A DNA stretch of 64,000 bases from CAVPLU01 sp964601325 (GTDB lineage: Archaea > Thermoproteota > Bathyarchaeia > 40CM-2-53-6). Below are positions 43,506 to 51,875 of this stretch, piece after piece. Position numbers and translations under genes: made by a program. Under the pieces are notes generated by a model that worked only from the letters and a program-made list of their open reading frames with translations, was not told the DNA's origin and did not search any database. Within the stretch, counting starts at the first letter, position 1; every line of letters begins with the position of its first letter. Location of the stretch: positions 38,448 to 102,447 of the forward strand of contig CAZRNA010000001.1 of assembly GCA_964601325.1 (NCBI GenBank). Reading direction: 5' to 3'.

Positions 43506-44369
43506 TTGGTCGGATACAGTCTTGCACCCGTGGATGATTCTCCTTCTCTGCTACTGCAGGGCGAAGGCGAGCGGGTTCTCGTTGTGGGAGACCTGCACAT
43601 AGGATGGGAGATAACCCTCGCGCAGCAGGGCATTCACGTTCCTTCGCAGACATCCAAGCTCGCAGATCGATTGCTCGACATCATCAAGAAGTCAAGCCCA
43701 ACAAAGATCGTATTTCTAGGCGATGTGAAACACACAGTCGTCGGAGCTGAGCTGGAGGAATGGCGGGACATACCCGAGTTCTTTGAGAAAATCGTCCCGC
43801 ATGTCTCAGACATCCAGATCATCCAAGGGAATCATGATGGGAATATTGAGCCGATGACTCCTAGGCAAGTCAAGATCATTCCTCCAAGCGGGATTGCCTT
43901 GTGGGGAAGGTACGGCCTCTTCCACGGGCACGCATGGCCGGCTCCTGAACTCCTCGGATGCGAATCCCTGATTCAGGGCCACCTACATCCGGTCGTGGCA
44001 TTCACTGACGCTTTAGGCTACAGGATCACGAGACCAGTCTGGGTACGAGCACCATGTAACGCTGCAAAACTCGCTCGTGCCATCTTGAAGGGCTCAAAAC
44101 GCCGGAAGCTCAAGAGCATCGAGGATGCAGTCAGAGAACGTTACGGGGTCGAACTAAGGGTTGCTCGTTGCCTGTTCGTTCCCCCGTTCAATGACTTTCT
44201 AGGTGGTCGGCCAATTAACGTGAGGCAACATTCTGGATCGAAATGGACCAAGATCGACCGGTTTGGCCCTCTGCTCAGAGGAGGAATCGTGAACATGAAT
44301 GAGGCGGAGGTCCAGCTCTTAGACGGAACATATCTCGGAACGGTGAAGCAGCTTCGTGCATTTGCTTAG
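43506..44369 (+). CDS. Metallophosphoesterase, Lhr-associated type
   Basis: A 287-residue calcineurin-like phosphoesterase. VVGDLHIGWE (GDxH), IVFLGDVKHTVVG (GDxxH), IIQGNHDGNIE (GNHD) and LFHGHAWPAPE plus LIQGHLHPV (GHxH pair) make up the complete dinuclear metal site. In bacteria and archaea such enzymes often accompany Lhr helicases, and this one starts 115 bases from the divergent SWIM gene next to lhr. It probably cleaves phosphodiester or phosphomonoester bonds in DNA ends. It starts at TTG 43506. Confidence 0.9.
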   Translation: MVGYSLAPVDDSPSLLLQGEGERVLVVGDLHIGWEITLAQQGIHVPSQTSKLADRLLDIIKKSSPTKIVFLGDVKHTVVGAELEEWRDIPEFFEKIVPHVSDIQIIQGNHDGNIEPMTPRQVKIIPPSGIALWGRYGLFHGHAWPAPELLGCESLIQGHLHPVVAFTDALGYRITRPVWVRAPCNAAKLARAILKGSKRRKLKSIEDAVRERYGVELRVARCLFVPPFNDFLGGRPINVRQHSGSKWTKIDRFGPLLRGGIVNMNEAEVQLLDGTYLGTVKQLRAFA

Positions 44370-44449
44370 GTTTGACCTTGCGGGTTGTGAGCCTCGAGCA
44401 GAGATAGTATATTCTAGAAGGGTGTCGGTAAATATCTCCTTTCTCAGAG

Positions 44450-44458
44450 TAAATATAA
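44450..44458 (+). promoter_or_regulatory. TATA box of the nfnAB-like operon
   Basis: gtaaatata lies 80 bases before the GTG at 44538 and just before the in-frame TTG 44463, so transcription would start near 44483 and favour the later start. Confidence 0.45.
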
Positions 44459-44537
44459 TCCTTTGCAGCAACGAGGCGCAAGGTCCGAATATAGTCTGAG
44501 CGCTGATCCCAAGCGTTCAGGGCGGCAGGGGTCAACC

Positions 44538-45401
44538 GTGTACAAGATTCTGGAGAAAAAGGTTCTCAGTGATGTAACGAAACTGATGGTTGTCGAAGCC
44601 CCTCAGGTCGCCCGGAAGGCAAAGCCAGGCCAGTTCGTTATCGTTCGTGTTGACGAGCCTGGTGAACGTATCCCGCTCACGATCGCTGATTTCGACAGAG
44701 ACGCCGGCACAATCACTCTCATCTTCCAAGAGGTCGGCAAATCAACAATGCAGATGGGCACCCTGAAACCAGGAGACGAACTCATCACAGTCGCAGGCCC
44801 ACTAGGTCACCCAACAGAGATCGAAAAGTACGGAACAGTAGTCATGGTCGGAGGAGGAGTAGGCATCGCTCCGACCTTCCCTATCGCCCGAGCCCTCAAG
44901 GAAGCTGGAAACACTGTCATCTCCATCATAGGCGCTCGCAACAAGTCTCTCCTCTTCTGGGAAGACCCCATGCGCACAGTTTCGGATGAATTGATCATTT
45001 GCACCGATGACGGCTCGTACGGACGTAAGGCGGTTGTGACTGAGCCACTCAAGGAATTGCTCGATGCACGAAAGGGTGCCATCGTTCGAGTCTGGGCTAT
45101 TGGGCCGGCTGTAATGATGAAGTTCGTCGCAATAGCCACTAAGCCCTACAATGTGAAGACGATCGTCAGTCTCAACACAATAATGATCGATGGCACTGGC
45201 ATGTGTGGCGGCTGCCGCGTGGTTCTAGATGAGGGCGCCCAGTTCGTCTGTGTCGATGGGCCGGAGTTCGATGCTCACAAAGTCAATTGGGATATCCTTC
45301 TCTCACGTCTACGATTCTATGGTGAGCAGGAGCGTCTTGCAGTCGAACGTTGGAAGCACCAATGCAAACTTGACAGCGCAGCGCCGGGGGTAAGCGCATA
45401 G
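44538..45401 (+). CDS. nfnA: Ferredoxin-NADP reductase subunit alpha / sulfide dehydrogenase small subunit (NfnA-like)
   Basis: A 287-residue FAD- and [2Fe-2S]-containing subunit. GERIPLTIADFDRDAGTITLIFQEVG is the FAD-binding barrel. MVGGGVGIAPTFPIARALKEAG is the NAD(P)-binding Rossmann motif. GMCGGCRVVLDEGAQFVCVDGPEFDAH holds the iron-sulfur Cys cluster. The start GTG 44538 gives family length; the frame is open to 44463. The product pairs with the next gene to couple ferredoxin and NAD(P)H, by bifurcation in the Nfn type. The stop TAG overlaps the GTG start of its partner by one base. Confidence 0.9.
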   Translation: MYKILEKKVLSDVTKLMVVEAPQVARKAKPGQFVIVRVDEPGERIPLTIADFDRDAGTITLIFQEVGKSTMQMGTLKPGDELITVAGPLGHPTEIEKYGTVVMVGGGVGIAPTFPIARALKEAGNTVISIIGARNKSLLFWEDPMRTVSDELIICTDDGSYGRKAVVTEPLKELLDARKGAIVRVWAIGPAVMMKFVAIATKPYNVKTIVSLNTIMIDGTGMCGGCRVVLDEGAQFVCVDGPEFDAHKVNWDILLSRLRFYGEQERLAVERWKHQCKLDSAAPGVSA

Positions 45402-46801
45402 TGCCGAAGCAAATCATTCCAAAGAAGACGCAAATGCCAGAACAGCCTCTAGCCGAGCGTGTCAAGAACTTCAACGAGGTTCCATACGGCTACAAACCCG
45501 AGCAGGCAATAGCTGAGGCTCAACGATGCCTGCAATGTCCCAAGCATGATTGCGCTACCGGTTGTCCCGTCAACATTAACATACCCAATTTCGTGAAGCT
45601 TGTCTCGGAAGGAGATTTCCGCGGAGCGATCAACCAAATCAAGGATGCCAATGCGCTCCCCGCGATCACCGGCCGAGTATGCCCTCAGGAACAACAATGC
45701 GAGAAGGTATGCACTCTGGCGAAGCGCTTCGAACCGGTCGCCATAGGCCGGCTGGAGCGTTTCGTGGCTGATTGGGAAGCAGCGCAGGGCGATCTGCCTG
45801 TCCCGAAACTGGCTCCTCCAACTGGCAAGAAGGTAGCCGTTGTTGGCTCTGGGCCGGCCGGTCTCACAGTCGCGGCTGATCTTGTCAAAATGGGTCATGA
45901 GGCTACGATATTTGAAGCGCTCCATGAGGCTGGAGGAGTACTGGTGTATGGTATTCCGGAGTTTCGTATGCCCAAGGCAATCGTTCGTCGTGAAGTAGAC
46001 TACGTCTGTAGCCTCGGCGCGAAGCTTGTCAAAGACTTCGTCGTTGGCAACGCTGCCACACTCGACGAGCTGCTGCAAGAATATGATGCTGTCTTCTTAG
46101 GTTCTGGAGCCGGACTACCTTGGTTCCTGAGTATTCCGGGAGAGAATCTGAGTGGTGTGTATTCAGCCAACGAGTACTTGACTCGTGCCAACTTGATGAA
46201 GGCCTACAAGTTCCCCGAGTATGATACACCGATCGCACGAGGGCGCCGCGTGATCACAATAGGCGGAGGAAACGTTGCGATGGACTCATCACGCACCGCG
46301 CTACGGCTCGGCGCCACGGAGTCGATCATTGTCTATCGTCGGTCACGCGACGAGATGCCGGCTCGCGCGGAAGAGATCCATCACGCAGAAGAAGAGGGCA
46401 TTCAATTCAAGATGCTGACAACACCAGTCGCCATACATGGCGACGAGAACGGTCATGTGAAGGAGCTCGAATGCATCAAGAATAAGCTCGGAGAGCCTGA
46501 CGCTTCCGGACGACGACGTCCAGTGGCCGTAGAAGGTTCCAGCTTCCGTATTCCAGCAGATACGGTGATCATCGCAATTGGCCAGAGTCCCAGCCCACTG
46601 ATCCCGAAGACGACTTCTGACCTGAAGACCGGCAAGGACGGGGTTGTGATCATCGACGACGAGACTGGGAAGACATCGAAGAAGGGAGTATTTGCCGGCG
46701 GCGATGTCGCAACCGGCGGAGCCACGGTCATCCTAGCGATGGGTCAGGGCAAGAAAGCAGCCAAAGCCATTGACGAGTATCTGAATACGGGACAATGGTA
46801 A
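45401..46801 (+). CDS. nfnB: NADPH-dependent glutamate synthase beta-chain-like flavoprotein (NfnB-like)
   Basis: A 466-residue flavoprotein. The N-terminus has two [4Fe-4S] motif groups, CLQCPKHDCATGCPV and GRVCPQEQQCEKVC, followed by FAD motif VAVVGSGPAGLTVAADL and NADPH motif VITIGGGNVAMDSSRTALRLG. AGGDVATGGATVILAMGQGK closes the fold. It starts at GTG 45401, overlapping the previous stop. With NfnA it forms the ferredoxin:NADP oxidoreductase; no glutamate synthase large subunit is in the window. It is likely to balance electrons for the fermentation genes at 53-58 kb. Confidence 0.9.
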   Translation: MPKQIIPKKTQMPEQPLAERVKNFNEVPYGYKPEQAIAEAQRCLQCPKHDCATGCPVNINIPNFVKLVSEGDFRGAINQIKDANALPAITGRVCPQEQQCEKVCTLAKRFEPVAIGRLERFVADWEAAQGDLPVPKLAPPTGKKVAVVGSGPAGLTVAADLVKMGHEATIFEALHEAGGVLVYGIPEFRMPKAIVRREVDYVCSLGAKLVKDFVVGNAATLDELLQEYDAVFLGSGAGLPWFLSIPGENLSGVYSANEYLTRANLMKAYKFPEYDTPIARGRRVITIGGGNVAMDSSRTALRLGATESIIVYRRSRDEMPARAEEIHHAEEEGIQFKMLTTPVAIHGDENGHVKELECIKNKLGEPDASGRRRPVAVEGSSFRIPADTVIIAIGQSPSPLIPKTTSDLKTGKDGVVIIDDETGKTSKKGVFAGGDVATGGATVILAMGQGKKAAKAIDEYLNTGQW

Positions 46802-46960
46802 TCTATCCTAGCTTTGCACCATAAGACCAACAAGAACGGCTTGAGAACTAGAGATGGAACTCCGCGTTATGGTCTAGATCCTGAGGCGCAGCGAACAGAA
46901 TGTTCAGAGAAGATCCGCAGATGTGTAGGGAGGATTTGGCGGGGGCGTGGATTCAACATC

Positions 46961-46984
46961 AGAAAATAGATGAAAAGAAAAGCG
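46961..46984 (-). terminator. T-rich terminator after the 47-kb microprotein copy
   Basis: On the minus strand the sequence reads cgcttttcttttcatctattttct just after the stop at 47004. It matches the tract after the 58-kb copy and is a plausible archaeal T-rich terminator. Confidence 0.5.
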
Positions 46985-47003
46985 GTTGTTGCGGGGAGCA
47001 AAC

Positions 47004-47195
47004 CTACACTTTGTCTTTCATCGCGTCGAGGAACCTTCCGAGTTTTATCAAAACGTAGAAGACACCCACAGTCACCAGAAGTATTGAGACTGCCGTGATC
47101 GCTCCGAAGATGAATCAATCACCCATCATACCTGAGGCATGTTGTTGGAATCCAGGAGCCGCTTGCAGAACTCTGTTGAGTGCACTCGTGTCCAT
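47004..47195 (-). pseudogene. Small membrane protein, paralogue of 58435-58623, with in-frame TGA
   Basis: A 64-codon frame starting at ATG 47195 after GAGGTGAG, with the sequence MDTSALNRVLQAAPGFQQHA, then SGMMGD, a TGA at 47115-47117, then FIFGAITAVSILLVTVGVFY and VLIKLGRFLDAMKDKV, ending at TAG 47004-47006. The intact copy has Ser (TCA) where this has TGA. Downstream codons differ from the other copy mostly at silent sites. This looks like a recent nonsense mutation, a sequencing error or readthrough. The encoded protein has one hydrophobic helix and a basic tail. Confidence 0.75.
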
Positions 47196-47225
47196 TTCTC
47201 ACCTCATGAACAAGCATTCGACTGT

Positions 47226-47252
47226 CAACTAATAGGAGGTTTTTCAGAATTG
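47226..47252 (-). promoter_or_regulatory. Upstream element AATTCTGAAAA plus TATA-like tract, copy for 47-kb gene
   Basis: On the minus strand it reads aattctgaaaaacctcctat. A longer match (AGAGA.TTGAG...AATTCTGAAAA) is shared with the region before the 58-kb paralogue, so the promoter was duplicated with the gene. Confidence 0.55.
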
Positions 47253-47338
47253 GACTCAAGTCTCTACGTAATTCACGAGGAGAAACCAATCTGAATGCAC
47301 ACTCTACTATTGGAGCTGAATTAGGAGCGAATTTTAGG

Positions 47339-47365
47339 CTAATTCTGAAAACGCCTCTTATCGCG
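47339..47365 (+). promoter_or_regulatory. Third copy of the AATTCTGAAAA element, no assigned gene
   Basis: aattctgaaaacgcctctta on the plus strand, in inverted orientation to the 47226-47252 copy. It faces the end of the diadenylate-cyclase-like gene with no clear ORF downstream. Confidence 0.45.
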
Positions 47366-47554
47366 CCCCGTCATATCTGAAGGCGTGTTAGATGGCGACA
47401 TTTGGAGATCTGCACCTTGACGATAACTATGGCAAAGGCACCGTTGCCATGCACGTCTAGTGACAAATAGTCTGGCAAGACTACGCTTGACGACAAGGTT
47501 CCCAGTGGCAAGAACTCTGGCAATCTACAGAGATATTGATCTTCACAAAAGCGC

Positions 47555-48610
47555 CTAGACTCTGAGGATTCTCTTTCCACCATCGTAGACTGTGATCGGT
47601 CCGTCATCTGAGACTACGAAAGCGATACATTGGGTAGACGCGGATATCTCCGCAGCGCTTCTGTGTCTTCCTCCATCAGCTACGCCTACTTCAGGCTTGA
47701 CCGTGTCAGGCACTCGAGCCATTAGCCTGACAGACGAAGCTTTGGGTTCCCCCTCCCGACTGATCACAAGCGCAAACTCCTGCGTGGCTAGGTTGAATAG
47801 GTGTCTTTCTTGACGGCCCTTGAGTGCTAGCACGTTGGCCTCGTGGAGTCTGAATCTGGGCGGCTCAGCCTGACTGAGAACGTTTTCATGATCTCCAACT
47901 ATCATTGTGCCACCTTTGCGGTGATTTGACATCGTGATGGCGGTGGTGAAGATCTTGTACAGGACTCTCGGATCAATTCCCTTTTCTAAGGCTATCCGAT
48001 CAAGTTTCTCTTTGACTTCAGCTAGGGATCTGTGAACCCAGTCACCTACTTTTCCTGAGAAGTAGACTTCGGCTCGAAGATCTCCGTCATGGAACAGCTT
48101 CGCTGTTTTGAATAATCCAGAAGCAACAAGTCCATATCCTGGCGTATCTTTCAATGCCTCACAATATCCGCTAAACTCAACATAGGTGAAGCTGCTCTCG
48201 TCGGGGTCAGGAGGGGCGCCGGGCAGAAGTCTCGCATCTTCCACCGTTCCATTCTTTCCGACTATGAAAGCGGATGTGTAACCATCTACAAGCCCGAAGA
48301 GGGATCTGATTGTCTTGGTCAATTCGAAGATGCTTTGTTTCCGAAGTTCCATTCCGACAAGATCTGGAAGGCGTTCCTTGAGCTTCTCCGCATCTCCCAT
48401 TAGGAATCCCGTCGAGAGGGGTCTGCCTTCCTCTTCTTTCGAAACGCATTCATGAACTAGTTTGAAAACTTCAAGCACGGCGTTTACGTCGATTCCCAAT
48501 TTGCGAGACAATGAGTACACCGGCTCCCAAAACTCCCGCCAAGCTCTAGGGTAGCCTTTCACTAGGACGAAACTAAGCGACGGCAGTTCGTGTTCATCGA
48601 GACCCGTCAA
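47555..48610 (-). CDS. Diadenylate cyclase (DisA/DacZ)-like nucleotide-binding protein
   Basis: A 351-residue protein. The C-terminal half resembles the DAC domain that makes cyclic di-AMP: SNHRKGGTMIVGDHE, then ATQEFALVISREGEP, then VADGGRHRSAAEISASTQC with the RHR motif at residues 315-317, ending GPITVYDGGKRILRV. The usual DGA motif reads EFA at about 278-280, so activity is uncertain. The N-terminal half (about 1-170) is unrecognised. I choose TTG 48610, about 40 bases from a minus-strand TATA (aatataata, centred at 48650), over the open frame to 48679. It is divergent from the Ig-repeat surface protein. Confidence 0.72.
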   Translation of the reverse strand: MTGLDEHELPSLSFVLVKGYPRAWREFWEPVYSLSRKLGIDVNAVLEVFKLVHECVSKEEEGRPLSTGFLMGDAEKLKERLPDLVGMELRKQSIFELTKTIRSLFGLVDGYTSAFIVGKNGTVEDARLLPGAPPDPDESSFTYVEFSGYCEALKDTPGYGLVASGLFKTAKLFHDGDLRAEVYFSGKVGDWVHRSLAEVKEKLDRIALEKGIDPRVLYKIFTTAITMSNHRKGGTMIVGDHENVLSQAEPPRFRLHEANVLALKGRQERHLFNLATQEFALVISREGEPKASSVRLMARVPDTVKPEVGVADGGRHRSAAEISASTQCIAFVVSDDGPITVYDGGKRILRV

Positions 48611-48644
48611 GTCGATCCATTTCTCACACGAACATGAGTAGGAA

Positions 48645-48656
48645 AGTATTATATTG
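48645..48656. promoter_or_regulatory. Bidirectional TATA region between the DAC-like gene and surface protein gene
   Basis: The near-symmetrical tattatatt core lies about 40 bases from TTG 48610 (minus strand) and about 43 bases from TTG 48693 (plus strand). It can serve as TATA for both. Confidence 0.5.
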
Positions 48657-48692
48657 ATTCCGGAGGGCCTTCTTCTCAAGGAGCATAGATAC

Positions 48693-50501
48693 TTGCATAG
48701 ACGTTGTTGTCTCCTGCTGTTCGCACTGTTGTTCGTAGCGTCTCTACCCCTGATTACACCAGCGACGGGGGCATGGGGCTTAGACGTGATAGTTCAGCCG
48801 AACAGGCAGACAATTGCCCCAGGCATGCCAACCGCTTTCACGGTTCTTGTCTCCTCCACGGGCGGATTCAATGCTCCAGTGAAGCTGCAGCTGGACAATC
48901 AGGCCAGCCTGCCAAGCTCGATTTCCGCAGTTTTCACTCCAAGCACGGTGACTCCTCCAGCGGACGGATCGGGGTACGCGATTCTCGTCATCTCGACCAC
49001 AACTTCAACGCCAACAAAGGAGTACATGCTAACGATATCAGGCACAGGAGGAGGCTTGACCGACTCTGCGACCGTCACCCTTGAAGTCACGACAAGGAAG
49101 ACGTTCGCTGTGTCAGCGTCTCCGTTCTCCCAAATCATTGGGTTGACATACTCAAAACAGTTCGCAATCACAGTAAGCTCATTGGGGCAGTTCTCAAGCA
49201 GCGTTTCCTTAACTCTGGACCAGGTTCCATACGGAGTGTCATACAGTTTCGATCCAGCCTCGGTTACGCCTCCGCCTGGAAGCAGCGCGTACACGACACT
49301 CACCCTCTCCGTTGCAGCGGATGCATCACCGAACGTCTATGCTTTGATAATCAGGGCCTCGTCTGATGGCGGCCTCGCGGCTAGCGACCGGGTTCACTAT
49401 TCTTTTGTCGTGATGGATGTTCCCGCGACGACAGGATTCCAAATCAGCCTCCCAAGCGCCACACAGACTATCGTGATAAGCCAGCCCGTTTCTCTCACGG
49501 TTGAGGTAGATTCGATCGGAGGATTTTCCTCAGGTGTCGTTCTGGCTCTGGGTAGAGTCCCGTCTGGCCTGACCTATTTGTTCGATCCCAACTTTGTGAC
49601 GCCAACACCGGACGCCCCGGCGACCTCCACTCTCCTGCTTACGGCCAAATTGGACGCGACACCCGGAGACTACGACGTGGATGTGACAGGGAGCAGCGAA
49701 GCGACGACGAACAAGTCGACAATAAGGTTGACAATCCAACCTGTTACCACATCGCTGGGTCTTACACTTGCCTTGACGAACATAAAGAGCGGTGACCCCA
49801 TCCCTGTCTCAGGGCAGATCCTCCCGGCGGTGTCAGGGGCAAGCATCAATCTGATATACACACGTCCCGACGGCACCGAATTCACAAGGCCGATCACGGC
49901 GAGTTCCACCGGCACTTTCAATGACCAGTACATCCCAGACAATGTTGGAGGATGGGAAGTGAGAGCCGAATACACCGGAGACACAGCGCACAAGGACTCG
50001 AAGAGCTCCATCCTCGAATTTCAGGTCACCGAGAAGACACTTCTCGAACTGATCCAGCAAAATGCTCTGTGGATTGTCATAGGAATAATCGTAGTTGCAG
50101 CTCTGGGCTTAGGTGTGTACATTACCAAGCGGCGTCGCGGTGAGGAAAGAAGAGGCCCCCCGCCGGCGGTTGCGCCGACTCTTAGGCTGGTGCCGGCTCC
50201 GCCAGCAGTTCCTCTCGTAGTCACAGAAGCACCGGGATTGCCGGCCGCCCCAAGAGCTAGGGTGGAGAGAAGGGAAGCCCCGCCCCTCATACTACCGAGG
50301 AAGAAGTGTTTCAACTGCGCTGAGGTGATTTCGGCTCAAGCGAAGTTCTGTGACAAGTGCAGAGCCCCACAGCCAGATAAGGTTGAGAAGAAGTACGAAG
50401 CGCCGCCGTTGATCATACCAAGAGTGTACTGCGTCAACTGCGGAGAAGTGATCTCGGCGCAGGCAGCATTCTGCGACAAATGTAGAGCCCCACAAACATA
50501 G
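48693..50501 (+). CDS. Exported Ig-repeat protein with membrane anchor and two cytosolic zinc ribbons
   Basis: A 602-residue protein. A signal segment (about 4-22) is followed by three beta-sandwich repeats of about 105 residues, each with S.GGF.S.V.L.L..VP.G..Y.FDP..VTP spacing. A further Ig-like domain (about 365-455) and a membrane helix (about 461-482) come next. The tail is rich in Pro/Arg, with two four-Cys ribbons, KKCFNCAEVISAQAKFCDKC and VYCVNCGEVISAQAAFCDKC. TTG 48693 is supported by AAGGAG at 48678-48683. The ribbons would face the cytosol, as in the M6 protease. Confidence 0.82.
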   Translation: MHRRCCLLLFALLFVASLPLITPATGAWGLDVIVQPNRQTIAPGMPTAFTVLVSSTGGFNAPVKLQLDNQASLPSSISAVFTPSTVTPPADGSGYAILVISTTTSTPTKEYMLTISGTGGGLTDSATVTLEVTTRKTFAVSASPFSQIIGLTYSKQFAITVSSLGQFSSSVSLTLDQVPYGVSYSFDPASVTPPPGSSAYTTLTLSVAADASPNVYALIIRASSDGGLAASDRVHYSFVVMDVPATTGFQISLPSATQTIVISQPVSLTVEVDSIGGFSSGVVLALGRVPSGLTYLFDPNFVTPTPDAPATSTLLLTAKLDATPGDYDVDVTGSSEATTNKSTIRLTIQPVTTSLGLTLALTNIKSGDPIPVSGQILPAVSGASINLIYTRPDGTEFTRPITASSTGTFNDQYIPDNVGGWEVRAEYTGDTAHKDSKSSILEFQVTEKTLLELIQQNALWIVIGIIVVAALGLGVYITKRRRGEERRGPPPAVAPTLRLVPAPPAVPLVVTEAPGLPAAPRARVERREAPPLILPRKKCFNCAEVISAQAKFCDKCRAPQPDKVEKKYEAPPLIIPRVYCVNCGEVISAQAAFCDKCRAPQT

Positions 50502-50660
50502 AGTGAAAACAATCCCGCAAACGTCCTTCTTCCATTCCACTCTATGAGCCCCATGAACGTAGGAACGAGAGCGGCAATCATCGCATGTAATGACGGCGCC
50601 CGCAAAGATTCAGGCACGAGCGCCTCAGAGTGTGGCATCCGAACCGCGCGGCAACACGTG

Positions 50661-51422
50661 CTACTTGACACTCTTGACTATGAGCTCAGCTGCATTTCTG
50701 ACGGCCACTGAGAACGGGTCATTGGGGGAAGTGAAGCAGTAGATCTCCTTGCTTTGGGCCATCATTAGGCCATAGGAGAATGGAACCAATGCTATGACAC
50801 GCACCTTGTATGTCTTCTCCAGTTTTGACCTGAACTGTTCCGAGTCCAGCTCCGCAGGCACTCTGTTGGCAATCAAGAAGGTTCGAGGAACCTCCATCCG
50901 CTTGGCAATCTCAAATGTCACAGCTGTCCCCAAGTAGTCTTGCTCATCGGGACGAAGAATCACCGCCAAGACATCACTCATGGCTATTGAGAGGAGAGTG
51001 TCCTCCTCAACACCCGGGTGTGTATCTACTAGTAGAATATCCAATTGAAGCTCCTTGGCGAACTCTGAGAGAGCACTGCTGAGCCTCTGCACATCGAACC
51101 CTTCTTTCAACATCGCGACGATAGCTTGGGCGTTCAACCTTGAGGGCATGAGATTGATTCTTCCCGGCGGAAGAGAGAATCGACTGCTCACGTCGCAGAC
51201 CGGATCCTTGATAGAGCATTTTCCTTTGAGATAGTCGTTCAAGCAATAGTCCATCGGTGAGTTTCCAAGGCCAAACAGGACATGGATGCCTGGAGACTGA
51301 ATGTCAGTGTCCACCACACCTACACGGACCCCGAGGCTGGCACAACAGTAGGCCAAGTTTGCCGTCAGATTTGACTTGCCAGTACCGCCTCTGAACGAGT
51401 GGATTGCAACTACAGATCCCAC
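50661..51422 (-). CDS. MinD/ParA-like ATPase
   Basis: A 253-residue deviant Walker ATPase. SFRGGTGKSNLTANLAYC at residues 9-26 holds the signature Lys in the FRGGTGKSN loop. VGVVDTDIQSPGIHVLFGL is the switch I region, and DILLVDTHPGVEEDTLLSIA switch II. No DNA-binding partner is next to it, so a role in positioning or chemotaxis-like arrays, rather than chromosome partition, is possible. It converges on the 48693-50501 surface-protein gene. Confidence 0.88.
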   Translation of the reverse strand: MGSVVAIHSFRGGTGKSNLTANLAYCCASLGVRVGVVDTDIQSPGIHVLFGLGNSPMDYCLNDYLKGKCSIKDPVCDVSSRFSLPPGRINLMPSRLNAQAIVAMLKEGFDVQRLSSALSEFAKELQLDILLVDTHPGVEEDTLLSIAMSDVLAVILRPDEQDYLGTAVTFEIAKRMEVPRTFLIANRVPAELDSEQFRSKLEKTYKVRVIALVPFSYGLMMAQSKEIYCFTSPNDPFSVAVRNAAELIVKSVK

Positions 51423-51659
51423 GTTTAGACCTCAGCTATGACCGTACTGAGAGACAAGCAGTCTAAAACACTTTGCAGTAGATGATACCCTGAATCGGAC
51501 AGCATCCAGGCTTCTGTCTATCAACTGGACGATTGAAGGAGGGGAAACTCTGCTGAAAGACGACAAGCCAAGACTGCGCAGGGAATGACTGACACATCAT
51601 ACTGCGGAGTCAGGGCAAGCATGATCCCGGTGCTGAGCTATCAATTCACGCCTGGATAG
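51423..51659. other. Spacer upstream of the MinD-like gene
   Basis: No confident gene. A 24-codon plus-strand frame starts at ATG 51585 but lacks a clear binding site, and the sequence contains no tRNA or strong inverted repeat that I can see. Confidence 0.35.
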
Positions 51660-51680
51660 AAAGAAAAGAAAAAAGAGGGC
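51660..51680 (-). terminator. Pyrimidine-rich terminator of the 63-residue membrane protein
   Basis: On the minus strand ccctcttttttcttttcttt follows the stop at 51684, a T-rich archaeal terminator. Confidence 0.55.
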
Positions 51681-51683
51681 CTA

Positions 51684-51875
51684 TCAGATCGGGGGTACTT
51701 CTTTGAATGCTAGCTCCAGGTCGATCCCTACTCTCTTGAGCCACGAGCGTCGGATGAAGTAGTAGGCAACCCAGAACAGGAAGATTGCCAACATGATTAG
51801 CTCCGAGGTTGTCTTCTTGATCCAAGACGAGATCGTGTTGCCGAGGAGCAAGTGGCTAAGCTGCTGATATTCCAT
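51684..51875 (-). CDS. Small membrane protein, 63 residues
   Basis: A short protein with MEYQQLSHLLLGNTISSWIKK, one hydrophobic helix (ELIMLAIFLFWVAYYFI, about residues 25-41) and a basic then acidic tail (RRSWLKRVGIDLELAFKEVPPI). GGAG six bases ahead of ATG 51875 supports this start over ATG 51887. Followed by a T-rich terminator. No family is recognised; it differs in sequence from the 47- and 58-kb pair. Confidence 0.7.
   Translation of the reverse strand: MEYQQLSHLLLGNTISSWIKKTTSELIMLAIFLFWVAYYFIRRSWLKRVGIDLELAFKEVPPI

Larger units (their letters stand above)
47196..47554. other. Intergenic region with two oppositely oriented copies of an upstream element
   Basis: 359 bases without a recognised gene. 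At 47226-47252 (minus) and 47339-47365 (plus) it carries an AATTCTGAAAA element that also occurs upstream of the small membrane gene at 58 kb. After the plus-strand copy an ATG at 47392 opens a 22-codon frame of doubtful meaning. Confidence 0.5.

Noticed and set aside
47115..47117. TGA as selenocysteine codon
   Set aside because: The other copy has Ser at that site and no selenocysteine-insertion structure was noticed; archaeal use of Sec is restricted to a few lineages.
51585..51659. 24-codon plus-strand frame in the spacer
   Set aside because: No ribosome site and no recognisable peptide features.
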